Assembly (NCBI GenBank): GCA_018292915.2
Contig: JACVVK020000039.1
Location: 1,250,001-1,314,000, forward strand
DNA: 64,000 nt
From: Batillaria attramentaria
Lineage: Eukaryota; Mollusca; Gastropoda; Batillariidae
Direction of reading: 5' to 3'
Below the pieces are notes generated by a model. It ran no database searches. It saw only the letters and a list, made by a program, of their open reading frames with translations, and was not told the DNA's origin. Shown piece by piece: positions 10,936 to 22,785 of the stretch; within the stretch, counting starts at the first letter, position 1; each line of letters starts with the position of its first letter. The translations under genes were made by a program, and so were the position numbers.

Positions 10936-12474
10936 TGAACACAGAAATAACAAAATATGGAACGACATGAACAGAGCAAAAAAAATGGACACTCACACAA
11001 ACGTTGCTGTTGACTTTGGTAAAGGAAAATTAATATTGTCCTGAACACCTAAAAAAAATAAAAGACCTCTATCCCCTACAAGTTGAATAGTGCTGATTTA
11101 ACATGAGAAAATCTATCCAAATTCAACAACAAAAACACACAGAGAAATACTCTTTATTTTCGTAGTACACGGGATTTTGGCAATGCGTGTAGTCCGACTT
11201 CTGTTCACATGAAATGCAGGCGGATTATGCGGAAGACAAAACGTTGTAATTACTGTTTATAGCCTTACCTTCACCATCGGCAAGAATTGAGTGCAAAATA
11301 ATGCTTTGTTTCCTCTGTAAACCATATCAATTTTGGTATCGTACAATGCGCCCGAGATCTTTGGTCAAAACAGGTACGATCATCCATAGGATGACGGCAA
11401 ATGATCATCATTAAAAAAAAAATCTCCCTTTGAATATTTCGCATTTCGGAGCAATACTTAACACGGTGTACAGTGAATCGCGAATACTTCCCCTGAAGGA
11501 AACGGTTTAAAAAAAATTCACTAAAAGTAAGAAACTGACTAAAGGTACAGTATTCAAAAAGTCAAGTACGTGTTAATGTTGCTAAAAAGAAAAAAGATAA
11601 ATCTCACACGAACTAAAAATGTCTTCTCCTTTATTCATGTGAAAATGGTGGAGTGAGCATCTACAACATGAAAGGCTGCCAAAATGGCTGAAAAAAACAC
11701 CAAAAAACAAAGAAAGAAACAAACTAAAAACACAAGCACAAGAACAAAATTGACTGTTAGCCTAAATTAAAACTAGAAGACAGCAGCACACACAGTCACT
11801 ACAACGATGTCACTGAATCAAGCAAACTTTCTTCCTCATACCGCCCTGAAAAATCAAATCACATTAACGTTTCCGTAACTCCAGATATTTCGAAAGGAAC
11901 CTAGGCAGACAGTGCCTGCAAAACGCACACGTACCAAATTGTAACGTTAAGTGACATGTGCAGTTGTTTCTCTACATATTTGCACTCAAGAAAAGACGAA
12001 AAAAAGAACAACCTGATTGTGATTGATATGTTCTTTGTCATTAAAGAAAATCTCGCCATAAAAACAAAAATCAAATTGGTGTGTTAAATGTTCGAATGTA
12101 ATCAGTTTGTACTTCCGTCGGCGCATTGCCCCCGCCGTTCTTCTTTAATATTCCTTCAGATGAAACAGTGTATCAAAAATAAAGCTATTCCACCGCTTCA
12201 TGTTTTACCTTTTTTTGTGGGTTTTCATTAATTTCCCCCCCTTCCCAGACATTCGACATTTCACAAGGTTTCACCCGACAAGATGTTTTCCACAGAATTG
12301 GATATCAAAATAACTTTGAAAACTTTGTTGTGCAAACGTCCCTCTAAAACAAATGTTGTTTTCTCCCTCATTTTACAAATCAAATTATGAGTAAGCATGT
12401 CTTTCCAAACTCGTGTTTTTCTGCCGACAAAAAAGGCACTAACTCTATATATATTAATGTTTCCTCCTGTTTTC

Positions 12475-12505
<31 letters not shown>

Positions 12506-13772
12506 TTACCGCCTTGTTGTGTTTATGTTTTCTGCCGATGTGGGCTTTCTCCTAGAAAGACAATACTGGGGATAGTTAAAATAAAAGGTGTCCTTGAAAG
12601 ATGATGACACAACACTTCGAGTTATGACTAGCAACGCAGATTAACAACAGCAAGAAACATCGTCTGCTCTAAGTAACATCATAGGGTGGAAAAGAAAAAT
12701 CACAAAAAACAGTAACAAAAAATCTAAAATATCAACATGGCAGACACTGGAGTCCGCAAAGCTAGAAAGGCAAAAAAGCGAGATTTCCGTGGACTGACAG
12801 GTGTCAACCAAACCGAAAGAAACTGGCAACGGAAGAGGCAAGAAGCGCGCGCATGCGCGAAGAGAACAGAAAAAGGACCAATCGGCAACTGAACCTGATG
12901 TATGTAAGGAAGGAAAGCCCTCGCTTTGATACAGCCGTCAAGATGTGCCATAGTAGGTGGGAACGAGGTGACAGACGCACAGCTTTTTGTCGGCAATTCC
13001 AATTTTAGACTCGTGAATACACACGAAACGCAACATGACGTCACACAAAACACCAAACGGCACGTGAAAAAGAAATCACTCCAACACGAAACCATGAACA
13101 GGAAAACTTGACATGGAAGGATACGATGATACCGGAAATGGAAATTTGTACGAATTATCTTTACACTCGCTGTGCAGGTGATCATTTTAGTTGCCGACAA
13201 AAACAGCAGGTCTGAGGCAACCTTGCAGTCAACCCCACCCAGACAACTTCCTCAACAACAGCTCAGTGACGTCAGTCTTCTTCCAAACGTTTATAATTAA
13301 GCTGGTCAGTGGTCTTCCTGGTGAAACAGCTGCCGGTACTCACTCAAGTTAAACGCCTTGCAAAATATTCCCTCGCAAGTCACATTAAACGAGTTTTCTT
13401 ACTACATTCTGCTTCACACAAAGTTGGCAGAGGTATAATATAACCGCAAAAACTAGAAAAGATACAGTTACCTAACTTCATATTTTGTGTGTTGCTAATC
13501 TTTTCTTCTTCTTTTTTTTTTTTTTTTTGCCTTTGGACAAATCATTTTTCCCCGTTTGTTTCTTGTTTCTGTTTTGATCGCTTTGTTTCCAAGATGAGGA
13601 GGCGGCTTACAAAAACTGCTGCTCTGGAGTACATGAAAGACTGATTTCATCTGAATCTGATTGATCGATGGCGTCCGAGATAGACGACCGGAAGTTGCCG
13701 AGTGGGGCTAAAGAGTTCCCTCCCCCTTCTTGACGCGCCTAGCAAGAACTGTAATGCGAGACACTCCCCCTC

Positions 13773-13780
13773 TGAGGTAG
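13773..13780 (-). promoter_or_regulatory. let-7 target site, perfect 8-mer
   Basis: The transcript strand reads CTACCTCA, complementary to let-7 positions 2-8 with A opposite position 1. On the plus strand TGAGGTAG is followed five bases later by GGTTG, which equals let-7 positions 11-15, so 3'-supplementary pairing is possible. let-7 repression of lin-28 through the 3' UTR is established in nematodes and vertebrates. Confidence 0.7.
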
Positions 13781-14203
13781 ACAACGGTTGAGATGGCACA
13801 ACATTTAGCACAAACATCGTCAACAAAAGCACATCCCAAAGCAACATTAATCAACCAAGAGAAAAAAAAAAGTTAAAAAAAAAGGACGATAAAAACACGG
13901 AAAAGTAAACAGGTAGACGCCCGTCTATAGATAGCGTCCCTTGAACAGTTTCAACCGGCAGTATAAGTAGTAATCAATCAGTTCATCAATCAATGACACG
14001 ATGAGACACCAACAGCTCTCAAAATCAGGATCCAAAAAGAGTGAAAATTGTGTGTGGGTGGGTGATCGTGGCTGATATCTGGATCGCAGCCATTAACAAC
14101 ATATACGTTCGTGGGGAGGGAAAAACGAGATTAAAAAAAAACAAAAATCAGTGCGCTGGACACTGAGTGAAAATTAATACCCCTGGGAGTCCGCGCGCAG
14201 ACG

Positions 14204-14211
14204 TGAGGTAG
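14204..14211 (-). promoter_or_regulatory. let-7 target site, perfect 8-mer
   Basis: Transcript-sense CTACCTCA about 1.5 kb after the stop. It lies 27 bases from a tandemly duplicated block containing TGACGTCA, on the other side of which is a 7-mer site. Confidence 0.7.
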
Positions 14212-14230
14212 AGGCTAATCGCCCTGCAAG

Positions 14231-14307
14231 TGACGTCATGGTGTCAGTGACGCAGGCGCATGGTATCGGTCGTCCTGCGGATGACGTCATGGTGTCAGTG
14301 ACGCAGG
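14231..14307. repeat. 51-bp-spaced duplication carrying TGACGTCA
   Basis: Two identical 26-bp blocks start at 14231 and 14282, each TGACGTCATGG followed by TGTCAGTGACGCAGG. The cyclic-AMP-response-element palindrome TGACGTCA opens each block. The pair sits between two let-7 seed matches in the probable lin-28 3' UTR. Confidence 0.85.
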
Positions 14308-14312
14308 AGCGG

Positions 14313-14319
14313 TGAGGTA
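14313..14319 (-). promoter_or_regulatory. let-7 target site, 7-mer-A1
   Basis: Transcript-sense TACCTCA matches let-7 positions 2-7 with A opposite position 1. On the plus strand TGAGGTA is followed by TGGTT, allowing some further pairing with let-7 after the seed. Confidence 0.5.
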
Positions 14320-14980
14320 TGGTTCCGTGCCTGTGTGCTAGCCGCTTTCTCAGTCTGGAGATAGAGAGGAAGGCTAGTCTAGGGGGGGTCTCTTCACTAG
14401 CCCCTCAACCCAGCACTGGCTTCACGTTTGTATATAATAGCGTAGCTGACGTGATGCACACAGCACTAGTTAGCCCGCACATTCCAGAACACACGATATG
14501 AAACGTTTGATGGTCTTTTGTAACGGAGGTTCACAACAAGCGCAGTTAGCAGGAGAATGACTCGCTTCACTGTTAACAAAAAAACATGCGAGGCGAAACA
14601 AGAACTCAAGATGTAAAATGAGGAATGCGCATGTTTTGCTTTGTTTTTTTAAGAAAATACATTCGAGTGCAAGAAAGCGAAGCACCTACATGACGGGGCA
14701 AAAAGCTTTTGTAATGACGAACCTGGTTCGGTCGTCCTGGTCACCACACAGCCATGGTGAAAACTACCATCGTCACCACGAAGTGATGGTGACAAATCTA
14801 ACATTGTACATGGTGAACAAGTAGCAAAGTGCGCGATCACCGGTACCGTAAACTTTTCCTGAACGGGCACCCGATGATGCTGATACAAGAGAGTAACACA
14901 CGCTCCCACGGCATACGTGAACAAGAAACGGTCTTCAAAAAGCCCCAATCCCACTCTCCTCGTCTCTATGTTGTTGACTA

Positions 14981-14987
14981 TGAGGTA
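14981..14987 (-). promoter_or_regulatory. let-7 target site, 7-mer-A1
   Basis: Transcript-sense TACCTCA, about 750 nt after the stop codon and the nearest of the four let-7 seed matches to it. No obvious supplementary pairing. Confidence 0.4.
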
Positions 14988-15722
14988 TTCTGCATTTTCT
15001 TGTCTTCTTCTACGAAGAGTCTTTCTGAAAAACGGGGTGAGGGTTAGGGTTCTGGGTGAGGGTGGGGGGGGGGAGGGGGTAGGGGGTGGGGGGGGGGTGT
15101 CGTCTTCAAACAGAGCAAGCGTCCATCTTCATCGACACAGATACACAAAGCACTCGCGCACTGACCGACTGACACACACGGGTACATACGCTAGTTGACA
15201 CAAAGCAAGGTGGTAGAGTTAGGTAGACAGGTATGAGGAAGGTAGGTAGATTTGGTTGGTTTGTTGGTTGGCTGGTTTGTTGGTTGGTACGTAATGTTTC
15301 AGTGAGCTTCTCGTCAAAGTTAAAAATATCCGCCATGTCAGTCAACCCGCAGGGTCTCCAGGTGTCCCTTCTTTTCCTTTTTCTGTTTCCACGGGGCAGT
15401 CAGCTGTAGCACTAGAAATCATCCACTCAAAAACGTGTTTTTTTGTCTCCAAAAAAAAAAAAAAAAAAAAAATTCAGCGTTTACAATATAAAAAACAAAA
15501 TCGTCCACGAGTGTGCATCATTCTCCACACAAAAAGCCACCTCTCTGCCTTTCTTGCACGTCCCTAGACGACATACAAAAACACCACCGACTGGCAAGTT
15601 TCACAAGCCGATTCTCCCCACTGGCCCGTCAGTTCCGGTCTGTGTGCGCCTGCGTACAGACGAGTTCCGCCCGACGCCCACGTGACAAGATGGAAGCGAA
15701 GGGATGGTGGACAGTGGCTGAC

Positions 15723-15743
15723 GCGACGTCATAGTGACGTCAT
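15723..15743. promoter_or_regulatory. paired GACGTCAT motifs at the lin-28 stop codon
   Basis: The plus strand reads GCGACGTCATAGTGACGTCA, two GACGTCAT cores 10 bp apart. The lin-28 TGA stop is part of the second palindrome. Whether this acts as a transcription-factor site or is a coincidence of composition is unknown. Confidence 0.3.
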
Positions 15744-15986
15744 ACGCCGGGCACCCCGGCAGCCCCTACCATGGAGTCGTGGCCGTTGAAGCCGTGCTCG
15801 GCGCTACCGTTGTTGTTGTTGCCGTTGCGGGGTCGACGGACGCTGGCTGGGGGTGGGGCCTGGTCCCGGAGTGGGCAGTCTGCGATCAGGTGGTCCGTGG
15901 ACTTGCACTGGTGACAGCGTTTGGGCAGAGGGCCGTGTGGGCACTTGGCCGCTATGTGATTGGCAAAATCACCGCAGTTGTAACAC
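15740..15986 (-). CDS. lin-28: lin-28, last coding exon: two CCHC zinc knuckles, C-terminus and stop
   Basis: Lin28 is an RNA-binding protein that binds let-7 precursors and blocks their maturation. This exon supplies its zinc-knuckle half. The acceptor is TTTTGTTTCAG followed by GTGTTAC. The first base completes the Arg codon split with the previous exon (phase 2), and 81 codons plus TGA follow. Knuckle 1 is CYNCGDFANHIAAKC (C-X2-C-X5-H-X4-C, the spacing I know from Drosophila Lin-28). Knuckle 2 is CHQCKSTDHLIADC (C-X2-C-X4-H-X4-C). The linker PHGPLPKR between them is typical of the family. In Lin28 the knuckles bind the GGAG motif of pre-let-7. The tail is low-complexity and Asn/Gly-rich (NGNNNNGSAEHGFNGHD) and is not conserved family sequence. 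The TGA stop lies inside a TGACGTCA palindrome. The open frame upstream of the acceptor is intronic. Confidence 0.97.
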
Positions 15987-17698
15987 CTGAAACAAAAAAC
16001 AACAATGCAACAGTTAACAGGATCCTCACTAGCAAAGATCAGTAGGACTGACTCACAAAGTACCTCCCCCCCCCCCCAAAAAAAAGACAAACACACAAAA
16101 AACAACAAACAAACCAACCCACAAAAACCAAGAACAGCAAAAACAAACCAAACCAAACAAACATAACCAAAAAATAAACAACACCAACCAAACGATCTAA
16201 AAACAACAAAACGACACAAAACAAAAACAACGATCGGTATACAACAAACCAGAAAAGGACGCATCAATGACTTAGGCTCTCCAAATAATGACATTCGCTC
16301 TTTCTGGTGTGTGTGTGTGTGGGTGTGCGTTTTCCCGGCGTAAACTTTAATGATATTTAGTTCACTTTTTGGGCTGAAATTTTATTTTGCACAGAAAAAT
16401 CTCTGCGAAATATTTGCGAGTGTACTTTTGAATGTCAGTACGGCATGAGCACATGCTTTGAATGATATTCTTCTTAACATCAAGCACTTTCAACTGGTCT
16501 ACGCACCATTTTCTCACAAATCAGTCAGTGCGCAGAATTTTGAAGGGGTACATAAGTCACTAGTCGACCTAAATCAACACTGTCATTTTTGAGACAGAGT
16601 TCTGTGCGCGAGGACAGCAAGAGTCTTGTCTTATATTGCATCTTTCTCTGCAGCCATGTGTGTTCAGCGCGTGACACTTCATTCGCAAGCGGCGGGGGGA
16701 AGCTGGCAAGTCGGGATCAATATTCTAAGACTAAACCCGTCATTAGTAGAACAATTTCTTTCTCAAAAGCACCTCAGTCGCAAACTCTTGCCCTGAAACA
16801 AATTTACCTCGAAAAAAAAAATCGATTCGCTACTCCAGTTTCGTGTCACAGTCAATAGACTTTCTCTCTAAAACGGCTTTGTCTTTCTTCACGTAATGAC
16901 CTCTCTCTCTCTCCCCTCTCGCTCGCTCTCTCTCGCTCGCTCTCTCTCTCGCTCGTTCTCTCCTTCAAGAAAACTGCCATCGGCGAAACAAGTAGCACTG
17001 ACTTAATGATCTTTCCTGCCATGCTGGAAGTGGACCTCATCCAACACGATTAGAGAGGAGCAAGCCACGACAGCGACTCGACCCCCCACCCCCCACCCCC
17101 ACCCCAGGCCGTTTGTAGTCCGTGTCATTATCATCTATATTACAGAGTAACCTACTGGAGAGCCTGTGGCCGAGTCGCCTCAGGATCAACTAGTGAATCC
17201 CCGGCTCTTCAGGGTAATGAGATCTGGAAAATGGACGGCTGCGTGCGGTCTGTTTATCACTGGATCTCTGTTATCATCCAGTTCTCTCGTCTGTCGCCGA
17301 ATATGGATGAGGAAGGTCTGTCTTCATTCACGGATACTTTTAAATTTCTTTAAACAAAGTTACTGCGTGGAAAACACCCATAAAAAAGGCAAATATGGCC
17401 TGATGGAATGGGAGTGGCGGTAATGGTGATGGTGAGGAAAGGGAAAAAGGGTGGGTGGGTTTGGGGGGGGGTACCGACGTTTGTTTTCGGCCATTTCGAG
17501 TGGGTTGTGGTGGTTGGAGAAGGGGGCGGGGGGAGGGGGGGGGCAGTTCGTAAAGACAGTGTCGTGCGCACTAACTTGAACACAAATAAAGACGTATGTT
17601 CCCATCCCACCGACCTTGTAATGCCTACTCGTCTTCGAAAGATGGCCGTGTGATCTTTACCGTGCACGACTGTCTGGGGTACACGAATACGATATAGG

Positions 17699-17859
17699 CA
17701 ACTATGTATTCTACAGATCAGTGCTTGGTACAACTATGTATGTTAGAGACAACTGTCTGGTGTCACTAAGACATTCTGAAGATCGACGTATGGTTCAACT
17801 ACGTATTCTGCTGATAGACGTATGGTACAACCATGTATTCTGAAAATCTCCGCATGGCA
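17699..17859. repeat. 32-bp degenerate minisatellite, five copies
   Basis: Units begin near 17699, 17731, 17764, 17796 and 17828 with CAACTATGTATTCTGAAGAT-like sequence and end with a TATGGTAC-like block. Located in a lin-28 intron. Confidence 0.75.
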
Positions 17860-18223
17860 CCATCAGACTCGAGAGATCATGCAAGTAGAGTCTCTGAGCC
17901 TGCTGGCGGCAAGAGAAAGCCGAGGTTATCGTGTGGCTTTGGGCGGGGAGTCGATCTGGTCTTCCAGCCCAGCTCCTCCAGATCGTGCGTGAGATGGCCG
18001 GGCAGCCTGTAGCTGGCTGGGAGGGAGACTCATCGACTGTAGGGGCCGGATGGCCGAGAGAGGTGACCGGGCCCTGGGGGTTAGTGGGCCGATCAATGGC
18101 CACCACGCATCTCTTACAGCTCGGTTAAAGGCTCGCATTCACGATCCTACATTAGAAAACGTTAGAAGCATTGATGAATTCGTGTTTATTCTCGTTTTGT
18201 TTCAAGTGTTTGCTGTTGTCATT

Positions 18224-18434
18224 TTATGTTTGTTTGTTTGTTTGTTTGTTTTTGTGGGGTTTTTGTGTGTTTTTGTTTGTTTGTTGGTTGGTTGTTTTTT
18301 GTTTGTCTGTTGTTGTTTTTTTGTTTGTTTCTTTGTTTGTTTGTTGTTGTTTTGTTGTTGTAGCTTGTATTTTTTTTTTTTTTTAGGGGGGGGGGTGTTT
18401 TTTTTTTTTTTTTTTTTTTTTTGGGGGGGGGGGG
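18224..18434. repeat. GTTT-rich and T/G-run composite tract
   Basis: (GTTT)n followed by TTG repeats, then T-runs and G-runs in alternation (18371-18434). A similar T-run/G-run composite lies at 22220-22321. Confidence 0.9.
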
Positions 18435-19395
18435 AGATAATGGTAGTAATGAGAACAGTACGACCACTCGGCACTGTTATATCCTTTTCTGGCTATACCA
18501 CCAAACGATCGGACCATTTACACACACAAATCTTGAACAAACTGGGACATAAAAAAATGTGACGCATTATTTTCACTGGTGCTTTTCAAAGGGGCTAATG
18601 TCGCTACCATCTGCATGATGTATGTATCCTCACTGATCGTTCTGCGCTGTTTTCGTGGTATCTCCCATCACACCGCTTCAACACCCGGACATTAAGACTT
18701 GTGCTAAATGTCAACTACAACTGAACTTTTACAATTACTTCTTCGCTACAACCGTCGGCTGAAAGTGTATCACTTAACCGACATCAAGGAACATAGATAA
18801 CTTGTAGGTCGTTATGGCGACTGTTCACGGTGGCTTAAGAATGTAGAATGTCAAGAAAATCACAAAACATGCTCGTGCCTGTCTTAGTGACTCTTCAAGG
18901 AACACACACACACACACAAAACAGCTGCTATACTATACCTATTTCAAACATTTTTTGCCAATGCATGAACCGCTCAAACTAGAAAGAGTCCCTTTAAGGC
19001 GCCATCAGTTTTAGGGTCCACCACTGAGTCTCCACCGCAGTCCTCCAACGTAGAGAAGCATAACATATCAGAATAACTCGATTTCCAATAGACTGCTCGT
19101 TGTCATCCGTGAAAACCATTCCGACCCAGGACGTGGCCAATGTAGGAAATAATTGCGTATTGACAGACTGTGCCTGTCTTGTGAAAGCCTCGGAAGACAT
19201 CCATACACCACACTCCGCTCGTCTTAATCTAATCTAGGCGGTAGAGACGGGGTCACGGAAACTCAGCCAAGCATCCCACAAATTTGGAGAAGCAATGTGG
19301 CGGACAGCTTAGGTCGTCCCAGGCAGCGAAAAGCAAGCGGAAAGAAGAGGAGTTTGTAATGGGTGACAACAAACAAAATCACACATTGCCAGATG

Positions 19396-19795
19396 CGGTC
19401 GGTGGTCTAGTGGTTAAGAGACTTCGTTACCAATGCGACAGGTCAGGTTCGAGACCAACTTCAGGCAAACATTTTTTCTTTCTCGTATGTGGCACCGTTC
19501 ATTCGGGCCGATCGTCGGGGGTTCTCTCCGGGTACTCCGGCTCCCCCCCCCCCCCCCCCCCTCTGCTTTGGAAATGTTCAGCCAACAAAATTTGAAAATA
19601 AATAGAATTCTAAATTTCGAAACTTAAATAGCTGAGATGACTCTTCGCACCGCGTGATCGTAATGTGTTTATGTCCCGTGTGTGAGAGAATGCGTGTGAT
19701 TTACGTGAGCGTGTGTGTCAAGTTCAGCTCTGAGCAAATTCAAGAAATTGGACAAAGCGCCTACACTTTATTTAGTTGATATTATTATATCAGGC
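19396..19795 (+). mobile_element. S2 SINE, full length
   Basis: The tRNA-like head GGTGGTCTAGTGGTTAAGAG and GTCAGGTTCGAGAC is followed by the body motif GGGTTCTCTCCGGGTACTCC, a C-run, and the tail GCGTGTGATTTACGTGAGCG...AAAGCGCCTACA ending in a short AT tract. It matches 21786-22182 and 36668-37056 end to end. Confidence 0.8.
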
Positions 19796-20803
19796 AGCCA
19801 TGTAACTTGTCCAATATGTTTCCATACGTTTCCATTAAAAGTTCAAATAAAAAGGAAAAAGAAACCAACCAAACAACAACAAAAAAACCCAGCCAAACCA
19901 AACCAAACAAACAATAAGAAGATTAGAAACTGTTGTGTAGTGTCAAAGGTTTCTAACACTGAAATTAAAATTAAATTGACATGCCATTTTGTCAGCAAAA
20001 TATCGCTCGATACGCATTGGATGGATTTTTTTTTAAAAGGAAACCGTCAACTACATGTACAGACACACGTACATGTGCATCCGTGCATTCCTACAATTCT
20101 GGGGGGACAAACAACAACAACAACATAAAAAAGGGTTTCATATTCTGAGTAATAAAGGTGGTTGTGATAACAAACGATGACACATCTAACTAACTGTTTT
20201 TCGGCTTCTTTGTCCCGGACAATTAATGTAGGGTAGTTGACGAACAGAGACCGGCTTACGTAATAACTTTCCCTTGAGAAATTGAAGCTTTGTACGGACG
20301 AATGCGGCAGAAAAATTCATACGCCGCTAAATGTTTGTGATTCCTTAAAAAGACGACACCGATTTTTGTTACATTTGTTGTCTAACAGTCTTGAATTTTT
20401 CCCCACGAGCAAAGCGATTTGAAATAAGCGGAGTCAACTAGAAATCAAATCACTTTTTTTAAAAAGGCCGCACACGTCCACATGCACTTCTTTCTAGAAA
20501 CTTCAAAGAAGTCGACGACAATTTTTGTGTCTGAAGCATTGTAATCACAAGCTCCAACTGGGGAAAAAATGCTGACTGGAATTATGTTGCAAGATCCGGA
20601 AAGGAAAAAAAAATGTTGCATCACTGACACCACGATTCCCGTAACGCGCATCTTGCATCGGCTTTGTTGGGTGTTTTGCTTCCAATGCCCTCCTCACCCC
20701 ACCCCCCACCCCCCTTTTCCGCCGCCCCGCCTTTACCACCCCAGAAATGTTTTGTTGTTTTGTTTTATGTGTATTTTTACTGTCGGTTCCGTGGTGTCCG
20801 GGC

Positions 20804-20974
20804 AGCCGGGGTGGCCGAACGGTAGAGCGTGGGACTTCAAATGCTCGGGTCGTGAGTTCCTATCCCGGCTGGGGCCAAATATTTGTACTGGCTTTTTCAT
20901 CGTTGCCTCGTCTTTGATATCACTCGTATGTGGTGGAAAAGGACGTTAAACCCCCAAAACACCCACCCACCCTC
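20804..20974 (+). mobile_element. S1 SINE, near full length
   Basis: The head CCGGGGTGGCCGAACGGTAG is tRNA-like. Its B box is degraded (GTGAGTTCCTATCCCGG). The tail is GTGGAAAAGGACGTTAAACC and CACCCACCCACC. It matches several other copies in both orientations. Confidence 0.8.
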
Positions 20975-21545
20975 CGTGGTGCCCACATTGAGCAAGGCTT
21001 CGATACACTACATCGTCGCTATCGCGGATCCAACAGTCTGACCCGAAGCTGTACACACAAAACACGCCCATGCCGCCTGCTCGTGCCTGACCTCGCTGAG
21101 TGACCTTCACCCTCATCTGACCTGGGTCAGTTATGCAAGATTCTGGCCGGGCCATCTCGCTCTGGTCGGCTCTGCCTCCCTGTTCTTGGTGTATCTCACA
21201 CATTTGGGGAGTGTATCTCTCTCTCTCTCTCTCTGTTTAGTACATAATTTCCTGCACTGAAGTTTTTCTTCTAAGTTTAATAGATACTCTTCCAAGCTTT
21301 AAGCAACGGCAAGTTTGCAAACTAACGAATTTCGCTGTCAACACTTATAAAACAATTCGCACGGGTTATTTTCTGTCCGTTCTGGCTTCCCGTCCACACC
21401 CGCGCACAATTGCGAAACATTACTACGTCAGTGGCATTAGTGCGTATCACATTTGACCTCATTTTCTTCCATACCCAAGAAAGACAAAGACAACACTGAA
21501 CACTGCAGCATAGATTTGGAGACTATCACCTCGCAAACGGAAGGG

Positions 21546-21548
<3 letters not shown>

Positions 21549-21583
<35 letters not shown>

Positions 21584-21597
21584 GGGGGGGGGGGGGG
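21549..21597. repeat. (GT)n followed by a G-run
   Basis: About 16 GT units, then G15. Confidence 0.9.
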
Positions 21598-21785
21598 TCC
21601 TTGGGAGGCTGGTTGTGGTTTGAAGTATCGAGTGATTGATTTAACGATCTTGTGGTCGCGTTTTGGAAAGAATCGTTTTACATCTGATGGTACAGACTGC
21701 GGGAAGAAAAGAAGACAGTAACTGTGCACGCCATGGATCTAAGTGCACCGCAGTTTTGTTGTTGTTATCGGTTTTGTTGTTGTTG

Positions 21786-22182
21786 CTGTGTAATAATAAT
21801 AATAATAATAATCGCATTAATATAGGCGCTTTATCCCAAATATTTTGGCTCAAAGCGCCGCGACACGCACGCTCACGTGAATCACACGCATTCTCTCACA
21901 CACAAGACATAAACGTATTACAATCACGTGGTGCGAAGGGTCAGCTCAGCTATTTAAATTTCGGAATTTAGATATGCATTTATTTTTCAAACTTGGTGGG
22001 CTGAACATTTCCAAAGCAGAGGGGGAGGAAGCCGGAGTACCCGGAGAGAACCCCCGACGATCGGCCCGAATGAACGGTGCCACATACGAGAAGGAAAAAT
22101 TCTTTGCCCCGAGTGGGGCTCGAACCCCTGACCTCTCGCATTGGTGACAAGTCTCTTAACCACTAGACCACCGACCGCCCCG
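21786..22182 (-). mobile_element. S2 SINE, full length
   Basis: Reverse orientation: head at 22120-22182 (B box read as GGGGTTCGAGCCCC), tail at 21790-21900 ending in (AAT)n on the plus strand. Same architecture as 19396-19795. Confidence 0.85.
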
Positions 22183-22396
22183 TCGTGTGTGTGTGTGTGT
22201 TTTATATTATTATAATTATTACTAATAATTTTTTTGAGGGGGGGGGGGTGTTTTGTGTTTTTTTGTTGTTTGTTTGTGGGGGGGGGGGGTGTAGGGCGTT
22301 TTTTTTTTTTTTTTTTTTTTTTACCCCCAGTGTATGTGCACGCAAACCTGAATCACGTGACACCCTAGTCCCAATACACCAGCTAGGGGTAAGATG

Positions 22397-22575
22397 CATG
22401 CACGTAGACTAGACGAGTCTGAGGCTTGGCTCAAATCTTCACACTTACTACGCCGGGACTATCATCACCGTGTATTATCGTTGAGTCCCTGAAACAGCCA
22501 TACACTTGCCTTAGTCTCCGTAAATGAATCTCGTAATTGTTTTAGTCTCAGCTTAGTCAAGCTAGTCTCGAGTCC
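22397..22575. mobile_element. MITE family D, copy 1
   Basis: Homologous to 29180-29360: GGGACTATCATCACCGTG, ATCGTTGAGTCCCTGA, TTGCCTTAGTCTC and TTTTAGTCTCAGCTTAG. Ends show imperfect inverted repeats (AGACTAGAC... and ...AGCTAGTCT). Confidence 0.6.
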
Positions 22576-22785
22576 ATTATGTTTTTTTCCCTAAGCCAGC
22601 AGCAACACTGACAAAGCGAACACAGAGAACGGTGAATGCATGAACAACACGACACTTCGGCGAGTAATAAAAACATCCCCTCAGCGACGTGGGAGGAGAG
22701 ATGAGAACAACTAAGGGGATGGTACGTAGGGAGAGAGGGCGTGGGAGGGGAGGGGGGATGGGGGGGGGGGGGCTGAAGGAGAGGA

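Larger units (their letters stand above)
11130..15739 (-). other. lin-28: probable long 3' UTR of lin-28
   Basis: This 4.6 kb directly follows the lin-28 stop in transcript direction. I find no SINE, LINE tail or MITE in it, in contrast to every other interval of similar size in the window. Transcript-sense AATAAA signals occur at 11630-11635 and 11153-11158 and are plausible 3' ends. Four let-7 seed matches lie inside. It also has a poly-A block at 12481-12506 (U-run in the transcript), a T-run at 13508-13528 and an A-run at 15454-15472. Several frames of 60-180 codons here have no family resemblance and are treated as chance. Extent is inferred from repeat depletion and signals only. Confidence 0.5.

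Noticed and set aside
10496..11048. Open frames of 120-166 codons with a repeating 17-residue peptide on the minus strand
   Set aside because: They are translations of the 51-bp minisatellite; several frames are open only because the unit is divisible by three.
17166..17423. 85-codon plus-strand frame with a hydrophobic stretch
   Set aside because: No good start context, no homology recognised and it ends in G-rich simple sequence.
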